Positions 1-8,256 of a stretch of DNA of 64,000 nt are shown here, piece by piece. This DNA is from Candidatus Methylophosphatis roskildensis (GTDB taxonomy: Bacteria; Pseudomonadota; Gammaproteobacteria; Burkholderiales; Rhodocyclaceae): contig JADJEV010000001.1 in the NCBI GenBank assembly GCA_016708905.1, forward strand, positions 310,001 through 374,000, given 5' to 3'. How positions within the stretch are numbered: the first letter of the stretch is position 1; each line of letters begins with the position of its first letter. A program made the translations under genes and the position numbers. The notes beneath the pieces were generated by a model. It was given only the letters and a program-made list of their open reading frames with translations. It had not been told where the DNA came from and did no database searches.

Positions 1-205
1 TGGAACGCCCCAGCAACGCAGTTGCTGCGCTGCAAACGTCGCCCCAGACCGGCTCCTCGGCTGGAATGACGGTCTCGCCGAACTGCTGTTCCGGCTTGCC
101 GCGAGCCGCCTGGTCGAGAGCGAGAAATGCCGCGTCATACTCGAGATCGGGACCGCAGGGCGGCTCGTCACTCGTAGGCGCCAACAGCGATTCGATATCG
201 ATCAC
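1..205 (-). CDS. tssA: Type VI secretion protein TssA (ImpA N-terminal domain), 5' part only
   Basis: Reading leftward from a GTG at 205-203 the frame stays open for 68 codons to the window edge. The product begins VIDIESLLAPTSDEPPCGPD and continues with LEYDAAF, a GKPEQQFG segment and IPAEEPVWGDV. That is the typical start of the ImpA_N domain found in TssA, the cytoplasmic baseplate/cap protein of the type VI secretion apparatus. A purine-rich GGGAGCAGG sits seven bases before the GTG, and an upstream ATG is out of frame and soon stops, so the GTG is the likely start. Only about a fifth of the protein is present. The rest of the T6SS cluster would lie to the left. The 167 bp between this start and the end of the haemagglutinin gene hold no recognisable gene. 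Confidence 0.8.
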   Translation of the reverse strand, partial: MIDIESLLAPTSDEPPCGPDLEYDAAFLALDQAARGKPEQQFGETVIPAEEPVWGDVCSAATALLGRS

Positions 206-372
206 AACCTGCTCCCGGTCGGCATTTCGTCATTCACAGCATCATTCGCACGGTATTGTCCAATGCGCTTCAGATGACACGTTGCCGTAGCGCGACATCG
301 CCGTCAACTCGCCCGACGGACTACGCCGGCCGGCCGAGCGAGAGAAGTCACGCCAGGACGGCTGTCATCTGG

Positions 373-3300
373 TCAGAAATCACTGCATCCGTTGCGTTCG
401 CCGAGGTCGACGCAATTCGAAAGATTGGGCCGCTGCCGAACGCGCGACCACTCGAGCGACAGGATGTCGACGCCTTGCGTCGCCCGGTCGAGCATGGCCG
501 GACCGGTTGCGGCGCACATCGCCGGCAGACCGAGGTTGCGGTCATACAAGAACGAGGTTTCCGGCGTGTCGCGAATCAGCCTGCCGATCGAATCCTGCGC
601 CAAGGAAATCGGCGGCAGGGGCTCGGGCACCGGCGTTGGAGTCGGGGTCGGTTCGGGAGTCGGGGTCGGAGTCGGTTCCGGAGTCGGAGTCGGTTCCGGA
701 GTCGGAGTCGGTTCCGGAGTCGGAGTCGGAGTCGGGGTGGGGGTCGGTATCGGGGTACCAACTGGCACTACGGTCAGCGCCGTTGCATTGGTCGCCGCCT
801 GCGCAAGCGTGTAGTTGGGAGCGGTCAGCCCGCTTCCATTGATCGCGTAACTGCCTGGTGGCGTGCTCGCGTCGGTCGGTGAAATGAACGCCAGCACGCC
901 GCTGGTTGCCGTTGCCTGGGTCTCACCCAGCACGAATCCGGTAACCGTGCCAGTGAAGGGCGGGTTGGCGACGCCCTGGTTGCGGGTAAAGGGATCCGCA
1001 ACGTAAAGGAGCTGCGCCGGGTTGATGGTCAGGCTTCCGCCGCCGATCTCGAGGAAATACCCGGCCGGGGAGGTGAACGCCCCGGAAATCGGATAAGTCC
1101 CGACAGGCGACGACTGCGTCGCCGCAGTCGAGAAGCCGCCGGCCAGCGCATCGGCCAGGGTGTCGCCCAGTGCCGATTGCAGGCCGGTCGGCGCGGTCGG
1201 GTTGAGCGGCGGATTGGCGGCACCGTAGGTTCGAACGATGTTGCCCACGCCGGCAACGATAGTGGGGCGCTGCACGTAGAGGAAGTGGTTGGTCGCCGGT
1301 ATCGCGACGCCGCTGGCTCCGCAGCTGCCGACGTCGCCGAAGCTGCAGCCATAGAGATTGGGCAGCGGATTGCCCGGTGCCAGACCGCCCCGCGTTTCAC
1401 CGACCCAGGTGTTGGCCCAGACGCGCCATACGCCGCCCGCGCCCGGCGTCAGGCTGCCACCACCCGAGTTTACGAAAAGCCCGGCGGCGGCGAGATCGAT
1501 CGTCGATCCCGCGCTCAACGTGGTGACGTCCTGGTTCAGAGTCAGGTTGCCCGCCAGCGTCTGGACCTGGAAATTCCCCGCCGCCGTCGAGTTGGTCGCG
1601 GTAATCGCTTGCGGCGCGTTGGTCGCCGCGGCAAACCCGGTCGTTGCCAGGGGGCCAAGTGTCAGCGGCCCGCTATTGACAAAACTGAAACTGGCGGGTG
1701 GATCGACCGACAAGGTGCCGACGGCATTGCCGGGGTTGTTCAGCGCCACCGCCGATGTCGTCGCACCGCGCACCAGCAATCCTGCCGCCGTGATCGGCGC
1801 GGTCTGGCCGATCGCGCCACCGCTCGACAGGGTCAGGTTTCTTGCCCCGTTGGACAAGGCGGCGTTGATCGCGATGCCACCTGCCCCGCCGTCGTTCTGC
1901 AAGGTCAGCGGATCGGGGAAAGTAGCAGCCGATGCCAGCGTGATCGCACCGGCGTGGGTGTTTGAACCGACCACGATCGACGAGAACCCCGGCTGCAGGG
2001 CTGCAAGGTCAGTCGCCGACAGATCGAACCCGGTTCCCGCGCCGCCGATGGTGATCGGGGTCGCGACCGCATCGACCAGATTGAACTGCGGCGCAGCGCT
2101 GACACCGCCGGGCCGCAGATTGACAACGCCCGTTCCCTGAACTGCACCGGCGAGCGCAATGGCGTCACCGCCGCCATTGTTCGCCGCACGGATCACGATG
2201 TCGCCCTGCGTCGCCGCCGACCCCAGCGACGCACCTGTAGTCACACTCACGCCTGGAGCGGCGCCCGTGGACTCACCGCTCAGCAGGATTCTTCCGTTGG
2301 CGCCCGTCGTCGCGACCGTGCTGGCCAGCGAGCCGCCGACGCCGACGTCGGTCAGCAACACGCCGGTAGACGCCGGCCCATCGGCGCGACCGCGCACATC
2401 GAGCGGTCCGTTGGCGACCGCTATCGTGCCGCCGCCGACATAGACCCCGGTATTTGCAAGCGGCAGGCCGCTGAGATCTAATCCGGCCGGACCGACGCCC
2501 CATAGCCGCACGCCGCCTGTTCCGCCGATGATGTTCGACGGCGCGAAAGGTGCCGGCCCGGTGAAATCGGGGTCGGTCGCCACCACCCGGACGCCGTCGG
2601 CGCCGGTTCCGCCCAGACCATTGAGTTCCACGAGTCCGGTCGATGCCGCCAGCGTCGCAGCCTCGATGCTGACCCCGCTGCCGACCAGCAACTGGAACTG
2701 CGATCCCTGGCCGCGCATCAGGATGTCACCGCTGGCCGCACCCGCACTCTGGCCGACCCGGCTGTCGATCGTGGCATTTGCGACGCGAATGCCCGGCGCC
2801 CCGGCAGTAGCGCTGTTCGCCCGCCCGCTAAGCGGACCGCCCTGGCCGTATAAGCGGACATCGCCGCCGTTGCTCAGCATCGATACCGGCGCCCCAAATC
2901 CGCCAACGCTGATCGAGCCCCCGTTCGCGCCATCGGAGTCGCTGTTCAGATCGATGCCGAGCGCCCCGGCAGTCGAGCTGACGTTGCCGAGTATCGAAAT
3001 GTTGTTGTGGGCGTTCAACGTCAGCGTGACATCGGCACCCGCGGTCTTGTTGATCGCCGCACCGGCGTTCAAGGTCAGGTTGCCCAGGTCGGGCTGCAGT
3101 GCGGTGTTGTTCGTGCTGACTGAAACGTTGGTTCCAGTGTTGAGCGCTGCCGAGATATCGCTGTCCTGGACGTTGGCGCCGGGCGCGCCGGCCACGAAAT
3201 CGGGCAGGGTTCCCCCCGCGGTCGCACCGTTGGATATTGTCACGTCGATCGGATCGACCAGCCAGGTTCCGGGAAGACCCGCAGGCGCCGAGGCATCGAC

Positions 3301-6300
3301 CCGGATGCCATTGACGTCGAGCGACAGCCCGGAGGTTTCGACCACTCCGCCGTTGCCGCCAGACGGCCCGCCGCGCGCACTGAAACTGCCATAGCCCCTT
3401 ACCGTCGATGCCGCGTCCGAACTGGCGAAGCCAAGCGCGCGCACCCGTATCGCGCCACCATTGCCCGAGGCAGTCGCGTTCGCCGACAGCGACGAATCGG
3501 ACCCTACGAACGCGACATTGTCGGCATCGATCGAAATCTGGCCGCCACCGGCGGGGCCATTCGCCGTCACCGTCGAGTTGACCAGCCCGACATTGCTGCC
3601 AGTCATCTGGACATTTCCGCCGGCACCTGCTGCGCGCGATGCGTCCAGGGACGACCCGCTGATGAGCAGTCCGTCGATAAACCCTGTCAGGACAATCTGT
3701 CCGTTGGTAGAGCGAACCGTGTTGCCGACGAGGAATACGTCCCGATCGTCGACGGGAGTCGACGTGGTGCCCACGGTTACTCCGTCACTGCCGCCCGTGC
3801 CGGATATGGAGACGCCCGCACCGCCCTGGACGGTCGCGTTGCCGACTGTCAGTACGCCGGCCGCCGGCAGACGCGATGTGGCCGCGCCTGCAATGGTATT
3901 GGAGATGTCGCCGCCGGTACCGGTTATCGTCACGACCCCGGAACCAGACTGGAACAGAACTTCGGTCGCGGTGGTAGAGCCCGCGTAGATCACGCCGATC
4001 GGGTCGGTGGTCGAGACATCGTTCGCACCGACCGTACCCAGGCCGGTGCCCGATACGCCGACATTTCCGCTGGCCGAGGTAATGCGAGAGCCTACTGTGA
4101 CGTCCGAGCGTGAGCCAGTGATGACCCGAACGCCCGTTCCGCCAATGCTTCCGGTGCCCGAGAGATTCACGTTCCCGGAGGTGGAGGTAACGTCGGTCCC
4201 GCGCAGGTCAACGCCGGACTGGCCGGTCGTCAGGAAATCGCCGAGGCCGGTGGTTGTTCTGGACGAGATTGCACCGGTGCCAGTCAGGGAAATGCCGCCG
4301 GAACCGCTGGAGATCAGCGTGCCTTCGCTGAGTATCCCGATAGGCAGCACTGAAAGTGACGATCCGTCGCCGCCGACATCGGTCCCTTGGCCCGTTATCG
4401 AGATCGTGCCGGAGCCGCTCGCAATCTGCGTCGGGACCAGCGCTACGCTCTCGGCGATTCTAACACCGCCACCACCACGACCGCCGAGGCCGTCGACCGA
4501 CACCGCGCCGGAACCGGTCTGCAGGGTCGCGCCCTGGAGATTGACACCCGCGCCGGCGCCGACTGCGACGCCAGCCGCCAAGGCTGTCACCGTCGCGGTG
4601 CCGCGACCACGGATCGTGAGGTTGCCGCCGGTGCCGCTACACGCGCCTCCGACACAGGTGTTGATCGTGGCTTCGTTGATCAGCACACCGTCGGGCGTGA
4701 CCGCGATCGGATTGTCGGAAACGGTCAGCGAGAGCCCCCGCGCGCGACCACCGGCCGGATCGGATTGCCCGTAGATCGCCACATTGCCGCCGTTGGTTCG
4801 AATCTCGCTGCCCTGCGCTATCACCAGCGCCCCGCCAATCACCGTGAATCCGGGAAAGGTGCCGGTCGCACCTGAACTGTCGCTGTTGAGATTGACGTTC
4901 AGTTGCCCTGCGGTCGAAGTGATGGCGCTGTCGTCGCCGAACTGAATATTCCGCAGTGCGTTGAGCGTGAGGCTGGCATTACCGCCAGCGGTTTTCTCGA
5001 TGCGGGTGTTCGCCGCAATCGCGATGTTCCCGACTTCGTTCACGCCGACCGCCGGACTGGTTGAAATGGTGACGTCCGTTCCGGTGTTGAGCGCCGCTTC
5101 GATATCCGAATCTGCGATGGTTGATGGTGTCGCCGTCGCGGCGAAATCCGGCGCGGCACCGGCATTGGCGCTGGTGCCAGGGCCACCGGTCACGATGCCG
5201 ACATCGATCGGATCGAGCAGCCATTGGCCCGATATGCCATTGGGAGCCGACGCCGATACCCGCGCGCCGGCGGTATCGAGATGCTTGCCCGAGGTTTCGA
5301 TCAGCCCACCGTTTCCTCCGGTCGCGCCGCCTTGGGCGCTCAGCGTCCCGTGAGCGCGGGTGACATCATTCCCCCAGGCAACGACGCTGCCGCCATCACC
5401 GTTGTCGATTGCATCGGCACGCAGGGTCGTGTCCTGACCGATGAAGGTGGCCTGGGCATTGCGTACCGCTGCATTCCTGCCCTGGTAATCGCCACCAACC
5501 AGCACGCTGCCGCCGCCGGAGCTGCCGCTTGCGTCGAGCGTCGCGCTGCCGGTTATCCCGACATGGTGGCCCAGCACCTGGATCTCGCCGCCGGTCGAAC
5601 CGGCCTGCGCACCTGTCGCATCGATATTGCCCGAAACGAGGGTAGTGCCGCCGTCGCCGCCGTCGAGCACGATGCGGCCATTGCGCTCGACCAGCGAGCG
5701 CGCACGAACGCTGCCGGTCTGGCTGATCACCGAAGCGGCGAGCGCGTCGAGCGAACGGGCGCTCAGCAGCACCTGTCCGCCATCGGCGACGATCGCCCCA
5801 CCATTGGCGACTTGGGCATCGAGCGCGGCCTGGGTAATCGTCAGCTTCGACAGACCGTCGCCGGCCAGGTCGAGGGTGATCTGGCCGCCCGCAGCGAGCG
5901 CTGCGGTGCCGAGCGTCGCGACGATCGTGCCATCGCTGCGGACGCTGCCGCCGAGCAGCGCGACCGTGCCGCGCTCGGCGGCCGTGATGTTGCCGTGATT
6001 GACCACGGATCTGCCGGCGCCCGTAAACGTGTAGCGGCCGGCCAGAAAATCCTCATTGCGAATCGACAGGGTCGAGGCGACCAGCGAACCCACGTCCACC
6101 GAAGCGGAGCGACCGAACAGCACCCCGTTCGGGTTGACCAGAAACACCTTGCCGTTGGCCGAGAGCTGGCCGTAGATGTCGCTCGGGCTGTTGCCCAGCA
6201 CGCGATTGAGGATGACGCTCGACGCACCCGGTTGCTGAATGCGCACAGCCTCGGTACCGCCGATGGAAAAGCTGTTCCAGTTGACGATGGCCGATGGCGT

Positions 6301-6477
6301 CCCCTGCTGGATCACCATGTTGCCGGCATTGGGACGGCCTACCGATACCTGCCCGGCCACCACCTGCTCTCCGGTGGGCAAAGCCAAGGCCAGGGAAACC
6401 GGCCCGAACGCCAGCGCAATCGCCAGGCCGATCATGCGTGGCTTCGGCTGAAAACTCTTGTCGGATTTCTTGCTCAT
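373..6477 (-). CDS. Filamentous-haemagglutinin-type exoprotein (TpsA of a two-partner secretion system)
   Basis: This 2034-residue secreted protein is the probable substrate of the TpsB pore encoded immediately upstream. Residues 1-33 hold a long signal peptide ending in SLALALP. The TPS secretion domain follows, with VNWNSFSIGG (65-74) and the hallmark NPNGVLFG (115-122). The middle is a low-complexity Gly/Ser/Thr/Asn-rich beta-helix passenger containing two related long blocks, each starting near an INGxRVSASAP-G-GxWLVDPIDV motif. Near the C-terminus are two MBG/YDG-like repeats and a Pro-Thr/Glu tract (about residues 1906-1946), then about 90 residues ending in a Cys-containing tail. No C-terminal toxin domain of the CdiA type is recognised, so an adhesin or biofilm matrix role is more likely. 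It is the last gene of a three-gene minus-strand operon. Confidence 0.85.
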   Translation of the reverse strand: MSKKSDKSFQPKPRMIGLAIALAFGPVSLALALPTGEQVVAGQVSVGRPNAGNMVIQQGTPSAIVNWNSFSIGGTEAVRIQQPGASSVILNRVLGNSPSDIYGQLSANGKVFLVNPNGVLFGRSASVDVGSLVASTLSIRNEDFLAGRYTFTGAGRSVVNHGNITAAERGTVALLGGSVRSDGTIVATLGTAALAAGGQITLDLAGDGLSKLTITQAALDAQVANGGAIVADGGQVLLSARSLDALAASVISQTGSVRARSLVERNGRIVLDGGDGGTTLVSGNIDATGAQAGSTGGEIQVLGHHVGITGSATLDASGSSGGGSVLVGGDYQGRNAAVRNAQATFIGQDTTLRADAIDNGDGGSVVAWGNDVTRAHGTLSAQGGATGGNGGLIETSGKHLDTAGARVSASAPNGISGQWLLDPIDVGIVTGGPGTSANAGAAPDFAATATPSTIADSDIEAALNTGTDVTISTSPAVGVNEVGNIAIAANTRIEKTAGGNASLTLNALRNIQFGDDSAITSTAGQLNVNLNSDSSGATGTFPGFTVIGGALVIAQGSEIRTNGGNVAIYGQSDPAGGRARGLSLTVSDNPIAVTPDGVLINEATINTCVGGACSGTGGNLTIRGRGTATVTALAAGVAVGAGAGVNLQGATLQTGSGAVSVDGLGGRGGGGVRIAESVALVPTQIASGSGTISITGQGTDVGGDGSSLSVLPIGILSEGTLISSGSGGISLTGTGAISSRTTTGLGDFLTTGQSGVDLRGTDVTSTSGNVNLSGTGSIGGTGVRVITGSRSDVTVGSRITSASGNVGVSGTGLGTVGANDVSTTDPIGVIYAGSTTATEVLFQSGSGVVTITGTGGDISNTIAGAATSRLPAAGVLTVGNATVQGGAGVSISGTGGSDGVTVGTTSTPVDDRDVFLVGNTVRSTNGQIVLTGFIDGLLISGSSLDASRAAGAGGNVQMTGSNVGLVNSTVTANGPAGGGQISIDADNVAFVGSDSSLSANATASGNGGAIRVRALGFASSDAASTVRGYGSFSARGGPSGGNGGVVETSGLSLDVNGIRVDASAPAGLPGTWLVDPIDVTISNGATAGGTLPDFVAGAPGANVQDSDISAALNTGTNVSVSTNNTALQPDLGNLTLNAGAAINKTAGADVTLTLNAHNNISILGNVSSTAGALGIDLNSDSDGANGGSISVGGFGAPVSMLSNGGDVRLYGQGGPLSGRANSATAGAPGIRVANATIDSRVGQSAGAASGDILMRGQGSQFQLLVGSGVSIEAATLAASTGLVELNGLGGTGADGVRVVATDPDFTGPAPFAPSNIIGGTGGVRLWGVGPAGLDLSGLPLANTGVYVGGGTIAVANGPLDVRGRADGPASTGVLLTDVGVGGSLASTVATTGANGRILLSGESTGAAPGVSVTTGASLGSAATQGDIVIRAANNGGGDAIALAGAVQGTGVVNLRPGGVSAAPQFNLVDAVATPITIGGAGTGFDLSATDLAALQPGFSSIVVGSNTHAGAITLASAATFPDPLTLQNDGGAGGIAINAALSNGARNLTLSSGGAIGQTAPITAAGLLVRGATTSAVALNNPGNAVGTLSVDPPASFSFVNSGPLTLGPLATTGFAAATNAPQAITATNSTAAGNFQVQTLAGNLTLNQDVTTLSAGSTIDLAAAGLFVNSGGGSLTPGAGGVWRVWANTWVGETRGGLAPGNPLPNLYGCSFGDVGSCGASGVAIPATNHFLYVQRPTIVAGVGNIVRTYGAANPPLNPTAPTGLQSALGDTLADALAGGFSTAATQSSPVGTYPISGAFTSPAGYFLEIGGGSLTINPAQLLYVADPFTRNQGVANPPFTGTVTGFVLGETQATATSGVLAFISPTDASTPPGSYAINGSGLTAPNYTLAQAATNATALTVVPVGTPIPTPTPTPTPTPEPTPTPEPTPTPEPTPTPTPEPTPTPTPVPEPLPPISLAQDSIGRLIRDTPETSFLYDRNLGLPAMCAATGPAMLDRATQGVDILSLEWSRVRQRPNLSNCVDLGERNGCSDF
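638..757. repeat. In-frame proline-rich tandem repeat (PTPTPEP coding)
   Basis: The plus strand shows imperfect tandem repeats of a GGAGTC/GGGGTC hexamer, including about three copies of an 18-bp unit GGAGTCGGAGTCGGTTCC. On the coding strand they give alternating Pro-Thr and Pro-Glu residues in the TpsA C-terminal region. All units are multiples of three, so copy-number change would keep the frame. This probably forms a stiff linker between the passenger and the C-terminal tail. Confidence 0.85.
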
Positions 6478-6516
6478 GTTGCCCCCTGCTGAGCGCGCTC
6501 GCCGCCCGCTCGTGCG

Positions 6517-8253
6517 TCAGAAGAACTTGGTGAGTTGAACATACAGCCGCGGCACGCGGTCCGCGTCCGCGCTGCCGCGGGGGGTGGCCCGCCAGGCCAG
6601 GCTGGTGCGCAGCGCGAACCCGTTCGCCCCACCCCAGTAGGCCCCCAGCCCATAGCCGCGCAGCGAAATATCGTTCTTGCCATCACCGGCCGACGGCCGG
6701 CGGTTGATACGCCCCCAGCCCCAGTCGTAGAAACCCTGCAGCGAGACCTCCGGCAGCAGGCTGTAGCGCAGTTCCAGATTGGCAACATGGCCTTCATCGA
6801 CCGTGGCCTCGGACGGCGCGTAGGCGCGTACGGCGCGTGGTCCGCCCAGGGCGATTTTCTCGGCGCTGTCGAGGTTCTTGTCGGCGAATTGGCCGGTGAT
6901 GCCGAAGAACAGGTTCATCTTGCCGGTCAGCGCGTTCAGGCGCGAGACCGTGTAGTTCCAGTGCTCGAAATAGCCTTCGGATTGGAGTGACTTGTCGCGC
7001 TCGCGCAGCGTTTCGGAATCCAGCCTGAGCTCGCCAAGGAATGCCGTCAGGCTGGCGCTGGTGTAGCCGCCGCCGAGCAGGCGGTCGCGCTGCTCGTAGG
7101 CGAGACCGACATTGAGACTGCGAATGCGCTTGCCGAGGTCTTGCCCGGAGAGACGGTCGTCGAGCCATTTCTCCTGCCAGCCAATCTTGCCAAAGAGGTT
7201 GCGGGATCGCGCACGGATCAGTGGGTGGGTCAGGGTCAGCTCGAAAACGTCGGCCTGGCCGCTGGCGTCGAGATTCGCGAAGTCCTTGCCAAGTTCGTAG
7301 TCAAGGCGCGAATAGGCGGCGCCGATTCGCGTACCTTCGCCGCCCAGCGGCAGTTCGTAACCGAGCCGACCATAGCTGAGCCCACCGCCCGATCCGAGTT
7401 GGACCCGCGCATCGAGGTTGTCACCTAGCCGCAGGGGACTGTTGATCCGGCCCAGGACGCCGACCCGGAATTCGCCGGTGGAGCGCGAGCCGTGATTGTC
7501 GGCGTCGACCGAGAAGTCCCAGCGCCGCAGCGGGGCGATAACGACGATGAGATCCGTCGTTCCGCTCGCCTCACCCGGCTCAAGCGCCGCCTGCGGGGCA
7601 ATGCCCGGCAGATCCGACAGCAGCAGCATGACCCGCTCGAGGGTGCGGCTGTGCAAGGGCTGGCCCGGCTTGAGGCGCGAAGCGATACGCTCGATCACAG
7701 CCGGCCGGACAGGCGCTGCCGGATCGATCTCGAAGCGGACCTTGCCGAGCGCACCTTCGACCACCGAGATCTCGACCACGCCGGAGCTCACGTCCTGCAC
7801 CGGAACGATTGCCTGGGCCAGCATGTAACCCGCATTGCGATACTTCTCGGTGACGCGCATTGCCAGCGCTTCGAGATCGGCCAGCGTGTTCGGCTGGCCG
7901 ATGCGTTCGGCTACCAGCGGCTGAAGTTCCTCCGACGAAAACGCCGTATTGCCGGTAAAGCGAATCGCAGTCAGGGTGACAGCGGGGCCGCCCGGGGCAG
8001 CTTTCGAAGGTGGCTGCGGCGCCGGCGGAGCCGGCGCGACATCCGGAGAGGGCGGGATGGTCGGTGGCGGCGGCGGCGCGGTTTCACGCAACACGCCGCC
8101 AGCGCTGGGCACCGACTGCGCCAGCGCGATCTGTGGCAAAGCCAGCGCATTGGACAGGGCGACGGTCAGGGCCGCACCGCGCAGTCGCGCGCGACTCGGT
8201 GTCAGCGTCTTGGGAGAGCCTGTTATCGTCATGGCATTCCGGAATGTCGGCAT
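6517..8253 (-). CDS. ShlB/FhaC/HecB-type outer-membrane two-partner secretion transporter (TpsB)
   Basis: The 578-residue protein is an outer-membrane pore for the adjacent TpsA. It has an N-terminal signal sequence ending near LALAQS, a Pro-rich linker, and a POTRA region (about residues 90-175: VTLTAIRFTGNTAFS, then VVEISVVEGALGKVRF). A C-terminal Omp85-family beta-barrel of about 350 residues ends in a terminal Phe (QLTKFF), the usual insertion signal. The ATG lies three bases after the stop of the CHAT gene, giving translational coupling. A second in-frame ATG seven codons in (8232) is an alternative start. The gap to tpsA is 39 bp, so all three genes are one transcription unit. Confidence 0.88.
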   Translation of the reverse strand: MPTFRNAMTITGSPKTLTPSRARLRGAALTVALSNALALPQIALAQSVPSAGGVLRETAPPPPPTIPPSPDVAPAPPAPQPPSKAAPGGPAVTLTAIRFTGNTAFSSEELQPLVAERIGQPNTLADLEALAMRVTEKYRNAGYMLAQAIVPVQDVSSGVVEISVVEGALGKVRFEIDPAAPVRPAVIERIASRLKPGQPLHSRTLERVMLLLSDLPGIAPQAALEPGEASGTTDLIVVIAPLRRWDFSVDADNHGSRSTGEFRVGVLGRINSPLRLGDNLDARVQLGSGGGLSYGRLGYELPLGGEGTRIGAAYSRLDYELGKDFANLDASGQADVFELTLTHPLIRARSRNLFGKIGWQEKWLDDRLSGQDLGKRIRSLNVGLAYEQRDRLLGGGYTSASLTAFLGELRLDSETLRERDKSLQSEGYFEHWNYTVSRLNALTGKMNLFFGITGQFADKNLDSAEKIALGGPRAVRAYAPSEATVDEGHVANLELRYSLLPEVSLQGFYDWGWGRINRRPSAGDGKNDISLRGYGLGAYWGGANGFALRTSLAWRATPRGSADADRVPRLYVQLTKFF

Positions 8254-8256
8254 GGA

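Noticed and set aside
1..372. Plus-strand frames at the left end (66-290, 256-882)
   Set aside because: The minus strand encodes the TssA N-terminus with a ribosome site, and the second frame is antisense to the haemagglutinin.
638..757. CRISPR-like repeat array
   Set aside because: The units are short, contiguous and in frame with a protein; there are no unique spacers.
5224..6492. Plus-strand frame opposite the start of the TpsA gene
   Set aside because: Its composition is that of an antisense shadow; the minus strand encodes the diagnostic NPNGVLFG TPS domain.
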